64,000 bases of DNA from Seminibacterium arietis (GCF_042675725.1 NZ_JBHTJN010000004.1:290491-354490); one strand, 5' to 3'; shown: positions 36,010 through 46,364, counted from the stretch's first letter. The notes: generated by a model not told the origin, from the letters alone. Program-made: numbers and translations.

Positions 36010-37338
36010 TTATAAAATGAAACGACTCAAATCTTCATTTTCGACAATATCACCTAAAGCTTCAGTCACATACTCTCCATCAATAATAATTTTTTGACCA
36101 CTCATATCACTAGCGTTAAAAGAAATTTTATCCATTAAACGCTCCATGACTGTATGCAAACGTCTAGCACCTATATTTTCTGTCTTTTCATTAACACGAA
36201 ATGCTGCTTCAGCAATTTTTTTGACCGCACTTTCCGTAAACTCAATATTAACCCCTTCTGTTGCCATCAGTGCTTGATATTGCTCTGTTAAGGAAGCATT
36301 AGGTTCCGTTAAAATACACTCAAAATCGGTTGTCGTTAATGCAGAAAGCTCAACTCGAATCGGTAAACGACCTTGCAATTCAGGAATTAAATCTGAAGGG
36401 CGAGCTATTTGAAATGCTCCAGATGCAATAAATAAAATATGATCGGTTTTTACCATTCCGTGTTTAGTATTCACTGTTGAACCTTCTACTAAAGGAAGTA
36501 GATCACGCTGTACTCCTTCACGAGAAACATCAGCTCCACTATATTCCCCTTTTTTGCAAATTTTATCAATTTCATCAATAAATACGATTCCATTTTGCTC
36601 AACAGCTTCAATCGCTTTATCTTTTAATTCTTCTAAATTAATCAATTTAGCTGCCTCATCGTCAATCAAAGTTTTTAAGGCATCTTTAATTTTCATCTTG
36701 CGTTTTTTAGTTTTTCCAGACGATAAATTTTGAAATATAGATTGCAATTGGTTAGTCATTTCTTCCATGCCAGGAGGTGCCATAATTTCAACTCCCATAG
36801 TTGGCGCAATAACATCTATTTCGATTTCTTTATCGTTCAACTGCCCTTCTCGCAATTTCTTACGAAACAGTTGTCGAGTATTGTTATTATCACAACTTTC
36901 TGTTTCTCCCCATTGATTTTTAGGTGGTGGGAGTAAAGCATCTAAAATACGCTCCTCAGCCATTTCCTCGGCTTTATAGCGGTTTTTCTCTATTTCCGTT
37001 TGACGTACTAACTTCATTGCACTGTCAGTTAAATCACGAATTATAGAATCCACCTCTTTACCAACATACCCCACTTCAGTAAATTTTGTTGCTTCTACTT
37101 TGATAAAAGGAGCATTGGCCAGCTTCGCCAAACGACGAGCAATTTCTGTTTTTCCTACGCCTGTCGGTCCAATCATTAAAATATTTTTAGGAGTCACTTC
37201 ATGACGTAAAGGATCCTGTAGCTGCATTCTTCTCCAGCGATTACGTAAAGCAATAGCAACCGCTCTTTTCGCTTCTGACTGTCCAATAATATGACGATCT
37301 AATTCAGATACAATTTCACGTGGTGTCATTTCAGACAT
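36010..37338 (-). CDS. hslU: HslU, ATPase subunit of the HslVU protease
   Basis: A 442-residue AAA+ unfoldase. Walker A is MIGPTGVGKTEIARRLAKL (~56-74), the pore loop is in VGYVGKEVD, the I domain spans about 110-240, and Walker B is GIVFIDEIDK. The C-terminal sensor region reaches LSRFIL, which docks into HslV. ATG at 37338 (MSEMTPREIVSEL) has AAGGA at good distance and matches the family; the frame runs to 37353. The gene is 22 bases downstream of hslV. Confidence 0.98.
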   Translation of the reverse strand: MSEMTPREIVSELDRHIIGQSEAKRAVAIALRNRWRRMQLQDPLRHEVTPKNILMIGPTGVGKTEIARRLAKLANAPFIKVEATKFTEVGYVGKEVDSIIRDLTDSAMKLVRQTEIEKNRYKAEEMAEERILDALLPPPKNQWGETESCDNNNTRQLFRKKLREGQLNDKEIEIDVIAPTMGVEIMAPPGMEEMTNQLQSIFQNLSSGKTKKRKMKIKDALKTLIDDEAAKLINLEELKDKAIEAVEQNGIVFIDEIDKICKKGEYSGADVSREGVQRDLLPLVEGSTVNTKHGMVKTDHILFIASGAFQIARPSDLIPELQGRLPIRVELSALTTTDFECILTEPNASLTEQYQALMATEGVNIEFTESAVKKIAEAAFRVNEKTENIGARRLHTVMERLMDKISFNASDMSGQKIIIDGEYVTEALGDIVENEDLSRFIL

Positions 37339-37360
37339 AATTAATTCCTTCAAATTTTGA

Positions 37361-37885
37361 TTAAGGTAATTCTTCGATAGTGTGATTTAAGTTAGTAAAT
37401 ACACAAATATCTCCAGCAATTTTCAAAGATTTTTCTACAATTTCTCGTGCAGAAAGTTCTGTATTTTCAACTAATGCACGAGCCGCAGATAATGCGTAAT
37501 TACCACCTGAACCAATCGCTAAAATTTGATCTTCTTCTGGTTGTACAACATCACCAATTCCAGTAATAATTAAACTTTCTTTTTCATCAACAACAATCAA
37601 CATGGCTTCTAACTTGCGTAAAACTCGGTCGGTTCTCCAATCTTTTGCTAATTCAACCGCACTTTTTAGCAAATGTCCTTGATGCATTTCTAATTTTCTT
37701 TCAAATAACTCAAATAATGTAAAAGCATCAGCTGTACCACCTGCAAAGCCTGCTAACACTTTACCGTTATACAAACGGCGAACTTTGCGTGCATTCCCTT
37801 TCATTATGGTATTACCAAGAGATACCTGACCATCTCCACCTACTACAACTTTTCCATTACGACGAACGCTAACTATTGTTGTCAT
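37361..37885 (-). CDS. hslV: HslV, peptidase subunit of the HslVU protease
   Basis: A 174-residue proteasome-like subunit. The catalytic threonine follows the initiator Met (MTTIVSVR), with GDGQVSLG and the substrate-channel motif GFAGGTADAFTLFE. It forms a dodecamer that degrades proteins fed by HslU. In many bacteria the pair is heat-shock induced; no clear sigma32 promoter was identified by eye. Confidence 0.98.
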   Translation of the reverse strand: MTTIVSVRRNGKVVVGGDGQVSLGNTIMKGNARKVRRLYNGKVLAGFAGGTADAFTLFELFERKLEMHQGHLLKSAVELAKDWRTDRVLRKLEAMLIVVDEKESLIITGIGDVVQPEEDQILAIGSGGNYALSAARALVENTELSAREIVEKSLKIAGDICVFTNLNHTIEELP

Positions 37886-37996
37886 ATATTTTCCTTTTTT
37901 ATCTAATGACTGTAGTCAAATATGAGGACTGAAACTGGTTTTTCAAGTTAAATAAGGCAAATTTTATTGTACAGATAATTTATCATCAAGCTAAAC

Positions 37997-38860
37997 TCAA
38001 ATAAAAATGCCAGCCAAAAACGCAATAAAAACAGTCATTCCAAAGTAGTTATTATTTAAAAATGCTTTGAAACAATTCTCTCTAAAACGAGTTTTCGTTA
38101 ACTTAGATTGGTAAATAAAGAAAAATGAAGCAATAAAGAGCAAAATAAAATAACTGTCATTTAATTCAGATAAATAACCAATAATCATCAAAACAATTAG
38201 TGCGATAAATTGCAATAATGCGACGATCTTATTGTCATATTGAGCAAATAAAATAGCTGTAGATTTTACGCCTATACGCAAATCATCATCACGATCTACC
38301 ATTGCATATTGTGTATCGTAGGCAACTGTCCAAGACAAATTTGCAATAAAAAGTAGCCAGCACTCAAGAGGAAGCTGTTCAATTAATGCTCCATAAACCA
38401 TTGGGATTGACCACCCAAACGCGATGCCAAGGAAAAATTGTGGTAAATGAGTATAACGTTTCATAAATGGATAAATAAAAGCCAGTAATACAGCGATAAA
38501 AGAAAGTAAAACAGCATAATAATTTAAGAATAACACTAAAATAAAAGCACAAAAGATCAATACTATGAATAGCACTTTTGCTTCTTTTGGACTCACCTTT
38601 CCCGTGGCTAATGGCCGTAATGATGTACGTTTCACATTACCATCAATATTTCGGTCAGCATAATCATTTATCACGCAGCCAGCTGCACGCATTAAAATAA
38701 CACCTAAAATAAATATCAGTAAAGTGAAAAAATCAGGCATAGTTTTTTTTACTAATACCAATGCCCAAAGAGTTGGCCAAAGTAATAATAGCGTGCCAAT
38801 CGGCTTATCAAAACGCATTAATTGCACATAAGCGATCAATTTTTCTTTTGATAGAAACAT
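37997..38860 (-). CDS. ubiA: 4-hydroxybenzoate octaprenyltransferase UbiA
   Basis: A 287-residue polytopic prenyltransferase (eight to nine segments). Both Mg-diphosphate motifs are present: NDYADRNID (~67-75) and DRDDDLRIGVKS (~190-200). It attaches the octaprenyl chain to 4-hydroxybenzoate in ubiquinone synthesis. No ubiC is adjacent. It diverges from glpE. Confidence 0.96.
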   Translation of the reverse strand: MFLSKEKLIAYVQLMRFDKPIGTLLLLWPTLWALVLVKKTMPDFFTLLIFILGVILMRAAGCVINDYADRNIDGNVKRTSLRPLATGKVSPKEAKVLFIVLIFCAFILVLFLNYYAVLLSFIAVLLAFIYPFMKRYTHLPQFFLGIAFGWSIPMVYGALIEQLPLECWLLFIANLSWTVAYDTQYAMVDRDDDLRIGVKSTAILFAQYDNKIVALLQFIALIVLMIIGYLSELNDSYFILLFIASFFFIYQSKLTKTRFRENCFKAFLNNNYFGMTVFIAFLAGIFI

Positions 38861-38975
38861 GTTTTTTATATTTAAGTTAATCGTTAAGTTATTTTACTGT
38901 AAATTTTGTTAAATTTCTTTAACAAAATAAGTTAAATTGATAATATACTCATCATTTATAATTTTGGATTGAAAA

Positions 38976-39320
38976 ATGACCTCATTTAGTGAAATAACTG
39001 CACGGCAAGCATGGAAAATGCAAATTGAAAAAAATGCTATTTTAGTAGATATTCGAGACTCAACTCAATTTAATCTTTCTCACCCTAAAAATGCTTTTCA
39101 TTTAACGAACCAAAGTTACAACACCTTTCAACAACAATGTGATTATGATCGTCCTGTCATTGTCGTTTGCTATCACGGTGTCAGTAGCCTTAATACTGCG
39201 GCGTTTTTAATCGAACAAGGTTATGAGCGAGTATATAGTTTAATTGGTGGATTCGACAGTTGGGTTAAAAACAACCTTCCTACAGAAAATGAAAGCAAAT
39301 TTAATCCCCAAATGACTTAG
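38976..39320 (+). CDS. glpE: Thiosulfate sulfurtransferase GlpE (single-domain rhodanese)
   Basis: A 114-residue rhodanese. The active-site loop CYHGVSSLN holds the catalytic cysteine at ~66, with VDIRDSTQFNLSHPKNAFHLTNQ and IGGFDSW conserved. The E. coli loop reads CYHGNSS, so Val replaces Asn. It transfers sulfane sulfur, for example from thiosulfate to cyanide or thioredoxin. It is not next to glp genes here. Confidence 0.92.
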   Translation: MTSFSEITARQAWKMQIEKNAILVDIRDSTQFNLSHPKNAFHLTNQSYNTFQQQCDYDRPVIVVCYHGVSSLNTAAFLIEQGYERVYSLIGGFDSWVKNNLPTENESKFNPQMT

Positions 39321-39334
39321 GGATTAATTTTGCT

Positions 39335-40873
39335 TTACGCTGTAGTCAACCGCAACTTACGTTTCAACAATGCCATACTAATATGCAATAAAATTAGTAA
39401 TAGGCTCAATAAATAAAGCGGGATATTTCCTACGATAGAATAAGGTGTGCGTCCTGTTGTTGGTGCGATTTTCTGAGTTAAAGTAGTTTCCCTAAACTGT
39501 GGAGCCTGAGCGATAATTTTTCCTTTAGCATTAATAAAAACGCTGATCCCTGTGTTAGTTGCTCGAATCACAGGTTTGCCTAATTCTAATGCTCGCATGC
39601 GTGCTATTTGTAAATGTTGCCATGGACCAATACTATTCCCAAACCAAGCATCATTAGAAATAGTTAATATAAAATCACTGTCTGAACGAATATTCTGTTG
39701 TAATTGTGAACCAAAAATAATTTCATAACAAATTGCTGGAGTAAAATACCGTTTTTTAGCTAATAAAGGCGGTTGAACAGTTTCTCCACTGTGAAATGCT
39801 GACATAGGTAAATTAAATACATTTCCGAGAGGTCGTAGCAAGGATTCCAAAGGAACATATTCACCAAAAGGAACAAGATGATACTTGTTATATCGATTTG
39901 ATGTATTCATTTCATAAGGCAAATCTAAATTTCCAACATTAATAATTGAGTTAAATTGTTTACTTTGATTTTCATCATAGTATATCGTCCCCATGATAAT
40001 CTCAGTGTTATTTTGCTGGGCAGTGTGCTGAAGTGCGGTGAAAAATGGCTGAATATTATTTTCCCAAATAGGCAATGCAGATTCGGGTAAAATAATCAGA
40101 TCAGTTTTTCCTAAATGGCGATAAATTAATTTTTGATAAGTATTAAGAGTATCAAATAAATATTTAGGATCCCATTTTAAATTTTGAGCAATATTTCCTT
40201 GTATTAAAGTGATATTAATCGCTTTATTTTCAACTTCCTCTGTATAATTTATTGTAGAGGAAAATGTAGCTAATCCACTAATAAGACAAAGAGAACATAA
40301 TTGAACAAAAACTGAAGATAACATTTTTGGTTTACAAGTAAATCTAGAAATAACACTAAAAAGCACCGCACTTACCCAGACAACGAAGAAAGTTAAACTT
40401 TCTACTCCAAACAATGGTGCTAAACCTAAAAAAGGACTATCGATCTGAGTATAACCAAATTGTAGCCACGGAAACCCTGTAAATAGTGTTCCTCGTAAGT
40501 ATTCACAAAATGTCCAAATAATAGAAAAAATGACTGGGCTAGTAACGTTAAATCGTCTTATAAGATAAGCAAATAATAAAGGGTATAAAGCTAAATAAGA
40601 AGCTAATAGTATAACTAATATGTAGCTAACTATTAATGAAGCTCCACCAAACTGGTAGATACTAATATGAACCCAATTTATTCCAAAACCAAAAAAGGCT
40701 ATTCCCCATAAAAAGGCACTATAAAGGGCTATTTTTTTCGGTGCCGTTTTAATAACCCAAATTAAAGAAAGCAAAGAAAAATAACTTACTTGCCAAAAAT
40801 CAAAAGGCGAAAAAGCGAAAACACCAACTCCCCCACTAAATATAGCAATTAAATAAAACAAGTAATTTTTCAC
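39335..40873 (-). CDS. lnt: Apolipoprotein N-acyltransferase Lnt
   Basis: A 512-residue membrane enzyme with six to eight N-terminal and one C-terminal membrane segments around a periplasmic nitrilase domain. The catalytic Glu lies in LPESALP, Lys in NKYHLVPFGEYVP and Cys in AICYEIIFG. It adds the third acyl chain to lipoproteins. The start is GTG at 40873, since no ATG fits, with GGAA about eight bases upstream inside the end of corC. It follows corC with a 5-base gap, as in many gammaproteobacteria. Confidence 0.95.
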   Translation of the reverse strand: MKNYLFYLIAIFSGGVGVFAFSPFDFWQVSYFSLLSLIWVIKTAPKKIALYSAFLWGIAFFGFGINWVHISIYQFGGASLIVSYILVILLASYLALYPLLFAYLIRRFNVTSPVIFSIIWTFCEYLRGTLFTGFPWLQFGYTQIDSPFLGLAPLFGVESLTFFVVWVSAVLFSVISRFTCKPKMLSSVFVQLCSLCLISGLATFSSTINYTEEVENKAINITLIQGNIAQNLKWDPKYLFDTLNTYQKLIYRHLGKTDLIILPESALPIWENNIQPFFTALQHTAQQNNTEIIMGTIYYDENQSKQFNSIINVGNLDLPYEMNTSNRYNKYHLVPFGEYVPLESLLRPLGNVFNLPMSAFHSGETVQPPLLAKKRYFTPAICYEIIFGSQLQQNIRSDSDFILTISNDAWFGNSIGPWQHLQIARMRALELGKPVIRATNTGISVFINAKGKIIAQAPQFRETTLTQKIAPTTGRTPYSIVGNIPLYLLSLLLILLHISMALLKRKLRLTTA

Positions 40874-40878
40874 AAATA

Positions 40879-41751
40879 TTATTCCACTACAGTTTCTATT
40901 TTTTCAGTCACAGTAACTCGCAGTTGAATAATCCGCCTGCTATCTGCTGATGTAACTTTAAATATAAGATTTTCCAGTGTGATTTCTTCCCCTCTTTTTG
41001 GTAAATAACCAAAAGCTTGCATGATCACACCACCAATAGTATCAACTTCCTCATCAGCAAAATGAGTATTAAATTGATGATTAAAATCTTCTATATCAGT
41101 CAAAGCTCGCACATAATAAGTGTGACGAGAAATCTGTCTAATGTCAGCAATATCTTCTTCATCAAATTCATCTTCTATATCACCAACAATTTGTTCTAAT
41201 ATATCTTCAATAGTAATTAAACCTGACACTGCTCCGAATTCATCAACTACAATTGCCATATGAAAACGCTCTGAACGAAAGTCTTTTAGCATGCGATCCA
41301 CTCGCTTACTTTCAGGTACAATAACTGCTGGACGCAGCAATGAAAGCAGGTTGAATTCTTGTTGTTGAGGACGTAAAAATTTCAATAAATCTTTAGCATG
41401 TAAAATTCCCGCAACATTATCACGCCCATCTGTAATAACAGGGAAACGAGAATGGGCTGTATCAATAATAGTTTGCAAACAAGAATCTAGATCTTGTTCC
41501 GTTTCAATAAAAGTAATTTGGGAACGCGGTATCATGATGTCACGTACTCTCAACTCAGCAATTTCCATCACCCCTTCAATCATTTCTCGAGTATCTGTAT
41601 CAATCAGGGAGTTCTGTTCTGAATCACGAATAACTTCCACTAATTCCTCTCGATTTTTAAGATCGTTTTGGAAAAATAGGCCCAACAAAGATTGAAAAAA
41701 ATTTTTTTTAGATGAGGGTATTGATTGGTTCTGTGTCTGGTGATTATTCAT
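40879..41751 (-). CDS. corC: CorC/YbeX-type protein with CBS domains
   Basis: A 290-residue protein. A CBS pair covers about 70-200 (VRDIMIPRSQITFIE, HAKDLLKFL, VVDEFGAVSGLITIEDILEQIVGDI), and a C-terminal CorC_HlyC transporter-associated domain spans ~210-285. The family is linked to magnesium/cobalt efflux and, in E. coli YbeX, to ribosome homeostasis. It is not a membrane protein. Its coupling to lnt is conserved. Confidence 0.93.
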   Translation of the reverse strand: MNNHQTQNQSIPSSKKNFFQSLLGLFFQNDLKNREELVEVIRDSEQNSLIDTDTREMIEGVMEIAELRVRDIMIPRSQITFIETEQDLDSCLQTIIDTAHSRFPVITDGRDNVAGILHAKDLLKFLRPQQQEFNLLSLLRPAVIVPESKRVDRMLKDFRSERFHMAIVVDEFGAVSGLITIEDILEQIVGDIEDEFDEEDIADIRQISRHTYYVRALTDIEDFNHQFNTHFADEEVDTIGGVIMQAFGYLPKRGEEITLENLIFKVTSADSRRIIQLRVTVTEKIETVVE

Positions 41752-41882
41752 AGTTCGTTCTAATAGTTACCGTCGAATTGACTCAAAGCAAATTACCATA
41801 TTTTATCTAGGATCGCAAAATTAAAACATAGAATCCCTATTTACGAATTTAAACAGAGATTTTAACAATGTAATAAGCGTGA

Positions 41883-42911
41883 TCACTCAAAACGGTATTC
41901 TGTCCATTGTGAATAAACACTATCTGCTTTAGCCATTCCACCAAATTTATGCCACTCTAAATGGTTCGGAGTATCAGGAAGGCTTTCAGTTTCCAGAGCA
42001 ATCCCTGCATAATTATTATAAGTACTTCCCCACCTATTTGGCGTTCCTGCTAAATAATTACCCGTATAAACTTGTAACGCAGGTTGAGAAGTTGAAACTT
42101 TCATGGTCAGTTTTTTATCTGCTGAATAAAGTGTTGCACAAGGCTGATTACTACTATTCTTATGAAGTAGAAACGCATGATCATAACCTTTTGTCGAGCA
42201 TTGCTCACCTTGCATAAAATCTCTTGCTATTTGTTTAGTTGACTCAAAATCAAAGCTAGTATTTTTAACTGAGCTTAATATGTTATTAGGTATTCCGTGT
42301 TGATCAACTGGTAAAAAATAATCAGCCTTAATTTGTAAATAATGCTGACGAACATCTGTACCAATTTCTGCATTATCTAAATTAAAATAAGCATGATTAG
42401 TTAAATTTAATGGGCCGTTCTGATCAGTTATACCATTGAATCTAATCAATACAGCATTATCTTCTGTCAGTTGATAAGTGGCTTGAACTTGCAAATTTCC
42501 TATAAATCCTTGATCACCATCTGCTGAAAATAAACTAAAAGTGACAAAATTATCACCGCACTTTTCTACATTCCAACGACGTTTATCAAATCCTTTGCCG
42601 CCATGTAATTGATGTTTACCTTGATTTGCTACCAAGCAAACTGTTTTACCTTGCAAACGAAAACGAGCGTTCGCAATACGATTGGCATAGCGTCCTATTG
42701 TTGCACCTAAATAGACCGTTTGTTTCGGATAGTCTTCTATTCGGCAACCTAGTAGCACTTCTCTCAATTGTTGTTCAACAGGTACTCTACAAGATACCCA
42801 AGTAGCTCCCCAATCCATAATACTGATAGTCATTCCTCTATTATTTGTTATATCAAAACATCGAAATGGCTTTCCATCAGGTGCTATGCCTTGTGAATGA
42901 ATTCTTAGCAT
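41883..42911 (-). CDS. galM: Galactose mutarotase (aldose 1-epimerase) GalM
   Basis: A 342-residue beta-sandwich enzyme that interconverts the galactose anomers. The catalytic His lies in LTNHAYFNL and the Glu in IALETESLPDTPN. ATG at 42911 (MLRIHSQGIAPDGK) is preferred over a start deep inside galK; it overlaps the galK stop by seven bases. It is last in galTKM. Confidence 0.95.
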   Translation of the reverse strand: MLRIHSQGIAPDGKPFRCFDITNNRGMTISIMDWGATWVSCRVPVEQQLREVLLGCRIEDYPKQTVYLGATIGRYANRIANARFRLQGKTVCLVANQGKHQLHGGKGFDKRRWNVEKCGDNFVTFSLFSADGDQGFIGNLQVQATYQLTEDNAVLIRFNGITDQNGPLNLTNHAYFNLDNAEIGTDVRQHYLQIKADYFLPVDQHGIPNNILSSVKNTSFDFESTKQIARDFMQGEQCSTKGYDHAFLLHKNSSNQPCATLYSADKKLTMKVSTSQPALQVYTGNYLAGTPNRWGSTYNNYAGIALETESLPDTPNHLEWHKFGGMAKADSVYSQWTEYRFE

Positions 42912-44062
42912 ACATTTACTCCTTGAGAAGCAGTACAAACATAAAAATCCTCTTTCAAACCTGTTCGTCTTTCATAATTATCCGCTATCATTTTTCGTAC
43001 TTGTTCCACTTTATTAATTGGCGAAATTGCGACAATGCAACCGCCAAATCCACCTCCCGTCATTCTTGCTCCACCTTCCTCACCAATAGCTTTTTGTGCC
43101 AATTCAACTAAATAATCAATCTCTGGTACTGTGTTCTCAAAATCTTCTTTCATTGATTGATGAGACTGTGACATCAATTTACCTAAACGTCGCAAATCAC
43201 CTTGTTGTAAAGCTTCCATCGCATCAAGTACCCGCTGGTTTTCTGTGATAACATGTTTCGCTCTTTTTGCTATTTCAGCATTAAGTGCGGTCAATTCTGA
43301 TAGTTTTTCAGTAAATTTTGCAATAGATACATCTCGTAGCGATTTAACTCCAAAAAATTTTGCTGCACTTTCACATTGACGACGAAGATTGTTATATTCT
43401 CCTGACACTAAATCATGCTTAATGTGGGAATTCACAATAATAACTGCAACATTTGATGGAATTGGCGTCGGAAACGTTTCCAGCGTACGACAGTCAATTA
43501 TAAGCAGATGATCTTGCTGACCTAAAGCAGAAATCAGCTGATCCATATTGCCACATTGACAACCAACAAATTGATTTTCTGCTTTCTGCCCAATTAGAGC
43601 AATATCAGTGTCAGTAAGTGGCAAATCAGCTAATTGTTGACAAAATTTACCTATTGCAACTTCTAAAGATGCTGAAGAACTAAGTCCTGCAGAAAGAGGC
43701 ACATTTCCTGTAATGACTAAATCTGCACCTTGTGTAAAATTTGGGCATCGTTCTTGGATAAATTTAATGACACCTCGCACATAACCTGTCCATTTATATT
43801 GAGTATTAGGTTCAATAGGTTGATCTAAACGAAATTTATCATACTGCCCCAATTGTGCTGCATAGACATGAAATATTTTATCTTCTCGCTTCGCACCACT
43901 AACTGCAGTACCATAGTTAATAGCACAAGGCATAACAAAACCTTCATTATAATCTGTGTGTTCACCAATAATATTGACTCTTCCAGGTGCATAAGTTGTC
44001 AGTGTTGAAGTGCGGTGGAATTTTTCAATAAATAATTTTTTCGCCAATTGTTGAGGATTCAT
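42905..44062 (-). CDS. galK: Galactokinase GalK
   Basis: A 385-residue GHMP kinase that makes galactose-1-phosphate. Motif 1 is PGRVNIIGEHTDYNEGFVMP, motif 2 NVPLSAGLSSSASLEVA, and motif 3 ARMTGGGFGGC near the C-terminus. It starts 19 bases after galT and overlaps galM, so the three are one operon. Two uptake motifs lie within the frame. Confidence 0.98.
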   Translation of the reverse strand: MNPQQLAKKLFIEKFHRTSTLTTYAPGRVNIIGEHTDYNEGFVMPCAINYGTAVSGAKREDKIFHVYAAQLGQYDKFRLDQPIEPNTQYKWTGYVRGVIKFIQERCPNFTQGADLVITGNVPLSAGLSSSASLEVAIGKFCQQLADLPLTDTDIALIGQKAENQFVGCQCGNMDQLISALGQQDHLLIIDCRTLETFPTPIPSNVAVIIVNSHIKHDLVSGEYNNLRRQCESAAKFFGVKSLRDVSIAKFTEKLSELTALNAEIAKRAKHVITENQRVLDAMEALQQGDLRRLGKLMSQSHQSMKEDFENTVPEIDYLVELAQKAIGEEGGARMTGGGFGGCIVAISPINKVEQVRKMIADNYERRTGLKEDFYVCTASQGVNVC

Positions 44063-44081
44063 AATATTCTCCAGAATTTCG

Positions 44082-45122
44082 TCATAAATGATAATGAATA
44101 TCGCTTAAATCTCTTAACCGAGCAGCAGCCTGTTCAGCAGTCAAATCTCGCTGAGTTTCCCCCAACATCTCATAACCAACCATAAATTTTCGCACAGTAG
44201 CTGAACGCAATAATGGTGGATAGAAATGTCCATGCAACTGCCAATGTAAATTATCCTCACCATTGAAAGGAGCAAAATGAAATCCCATAGAATAAGGGAA
44301 GGAAGTATTAAATAAATTATCGTACTTTGTTGTGAGTTTTTTTAATATTAAGGCAAAATCAGCGACTTGTGGTTCTGTGAGTTGCATCATACATTTAACG
44401 TGGAATTTCGGTAACAAAAGTGTCTCAAATGGCCACGCTGCCCAATAAGGTACAACTGCAAGCCAATGCTGAGTTTCTACAACAACACGTTCTTTTAGCT
44501 CAAGTTCCCTCTGTACATAATCAAGTAACAAAACTGAACCATGCTTCTGGAAATAATTTCTCTGGGACTGATCAGCTTTAGCAACTTCATTAGGTAAAAA
44601 ACTATTTGCCCAAATTTGACCATGAGGATGAGGATTAGAACAGCCCATTGCTGCACCTTTATTTTCAAAAATTTGCACCCAAAGGTATTTTTGACTCAAT
44701 TCTGCTAATTGTGCTTGCCACACATGAATAATATCTATTATTTCTTCAATACTAAGTAAAGGAAGTGTTTTACTGTGATCTGGTGAAAAGCAAATGACCC
44801 GGCTTTCTCCTCTTGCCTGCGACATTTTAAATAAAGGATCACAGGATTGAGGCGGAGAAGGTGTATTTTCCATTAATGCGGAAAAGTCATTACTAAACAC
44901 AAAAGGTTTATGATAGTTAGGATTTTTTTCCCCCGTAATACGGACATTATTTGGACAAAGATAACAATCTGGATCATAAACTATATTATGTTGCTTAGCT
45001 GGCTTTTCTTGTTGCCCTTGCCAAGGACGTTTTGCTCTATGAGGTGAAACCAATACCCACTGCTCAGTAAGCGGATTGTAACGGCGATGTGGATGTTCTG
45101 TTGGAATAAATAAATCAACCAT
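44082..45122 (-). CDS. galT: Galactose-1-phosphate uridylyltransferase GalT
   Basis: A 346-residue class I GalT. The active-site motif is GCSNPHPHGQIWA (HPH with the nucleophile His), and the zinc cysteines are in CYLCPNN. It exchanges UMP between UDP-glucose and galactose-1-phosphate. ATG at 45122 is chosen over a TTG two codons earlier, with AGGG about nine bases upstream. galE is not in the operon and must lie elsewhere. Confidence 0.97.
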   Translation of the reverse strand: MVDLFIPTEHPHRRYNPLTEQWVLVSPHRAKRPWQGQQEKPAKQHNIVYDPDCYLCPNNVRITGEKNPNYHKPFVFSNDFSALMENTPSPPQSCDPLFKMSQARGESRVICFSPDHSKTLPLLSIEEIIDIIHVWQAQLAELSQKYLWVQIFENKGAAMGCSNPHPHGQIWANSFLPNEVAKADQSQRNYFQKHGSVLLLDYVQRELELKERVVVETQHWLAVVPYWAAWPFETLLLPKFHVKCMMQLTEPQVADFALILKKLTTKYDNLFNTSFPYSMGFHFAPFNGEDNLHWQLHGHFYPPLLRSATVRKFMVGYEMLGETQRDLTAEQAAARLRDLSDIHYHL

Positions 45123-45136
45123 GATCAAACCCTAAA

Positions 45137-45152
45137 ATGAAAGCGATTACAA
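45137..45152. promoter_or_regulatory. GalS operator upstream of galT
   Basis: ATGAAAGCGATTACAA is a gal-type operator (minus strand TTGTAATCGCTTTCAT) and fits GTGKAANCGNTTNCAC at all but the outermost bases. It lies 15-30 bases before the galT ATG and nearly matches the mglB operator. Confidence 0.8.
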
Positions 45153-45189
45153 AATAATATCGCTATAAGATAGCAGATTTAAAAAAATA

Positions 45190-45211
45190 AACTATTAACT
45201 AGATCACAAAA
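45190..45211. promoter_or_regulatory. Probable CRP site of galTKM
   Basis: TATTA-ACTAGA-TCACA inside A/T-rich flanks matches TGTGAN6TCACA at 8 of 10 positions. The position suits cAMP-CRP activation of galT. The rest of the 240-base gap to galS holds AT-rich promoter sequence only. Confidence 0.55.
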
Positions 45212-45362
45212 TTGATTAAAAAATAAAAATTTTAGCTACTATAAAAATCACTTGAACAATTTATTACAGTAATATACGTATTTATTTTTATTATTAGCTC
45301 TTTAAATTTACTGAATATCCGTTATCATAAGGATCAAAAGTTTGCTCTTATAAAGGTGTCTT

Positions 45363-46364
45363 ATGATTACTATTCGTGATGTAGCAAAACAAGCAGGTGT
45401 TTCTGTTGCAACCGTTTCCAGAGTATTAAACTCCCATCGATCTTCTAGTGAAAAAGCTCGTTTAGCAGTGCAAAGTGCGGTTGAAAAATTGGGTTATTAT
45501 CCAAATGCTAATGCCAAAGCACTAGCAATGCAACATAATGATACTATTGGCGTAGTTGTTACTGATGTAGCAGATCCTTTTTTTGCTATTTTAGTGAAAG
45601 CTGTAGATAAAGTTGCGGAACAACACCATAAAACTATTTTGATTGGCATCGGTTATCACAACGAAGAAAAAGAACGTAAAGCAATAGATACGCTGTTGTG
45701 TAAACGTTGTAGTTGTTTAGTTGTTCATGCAAAAGCACTGAGCGATATTGAATTACAACAGTATTTAACTAGAGTACCAGGTATGGTAATTATTAATCGT
45801 GTTGTACCAAAATTTGAGAATCGCTGTGTCAGTCTAGACAACATCAAAGGCACATTTTACGCAACAGAAACTCTAATTCATTTAGGTCACCAACACATTG
45901 GCTATATTGGTTCAAATCATCAAATTACTGATGCTAAAGAAAGAATGGATGGTTATTTGACCGCACTTAAACACTATAATATACATCTAAATCAATATGT
46001 TATTGCTAATAGCTCACCTGATTTCGAAGGAGGAGAAAAAGCAATGATTGATTTATTAAGTTATAACTCTAACCTCACCGCTGTAGTTGCTTACAATGAT
46101 AGCATGGCGGCTGGAGCAATTTCAGTTTTAAATGAAAATAACATCAATGTACCAACACAATTTTCTATTATTGGTTTCGATGATATGCCTATTGCTCGCT
46201 ATCTTATCCCAAAACTCACAACTATACGCTATCCTATTGATTTAATGGCAACATATGCCGCAAATTTAGCATTAAGTTTAGTTGATGATGGTGTAAGTCC
46301 ACCTAATCACATGCACTTTAATCCAACTTTAGTTAAGCGTTTTTCGACAAAAAGTCTTGTTTAA
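45363..46364 (+). CDS. galS: Galactose regulator GalS/GalR (LacI family)
   Basis: A 333-residue LacI-type repressor. The N-terminal helix-turn-helix is TIRDVAKQAGVSVATVSRVLN, then the hinge (AKALAMQHNDTIGVVV) and a sugar-binding domain with FSIIGFDDMPIARYL. It diverges from galTKM and precedes mglBAC, with matching operators on both sides. GalS (the mgl-linked form) is the better name because of this context. Confidence 0.93.
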   Translation: MITIRDVAKQAGVSVATVSRVLNSHRSSSEKARLAVQSAVEKLGYYPNANAKALAMQHNDTIGVVVTDVADPFFAILVKAVDKVAEQHHKTILIGIGYHNEEKERKAIDTLLCKRCSCLVVHAKALSDIELQQYLTRVPGMVIINRVVPKFENRCVSLDNIKGTFYATETLIHLGHQHIGYIGSNHQITDAKERMDGYLTALKHYNIHLNQYVIANSSPDFEGGEKAMIDLLSYNSNLTAVVAYNDSMAAGAISVLNENNINVPTQFSIIGFDDMPIARYLIPKLTTIRYPIDLMATYAANLALSLVDDGVSPPNHMHFNPTLVKRFSTKSLV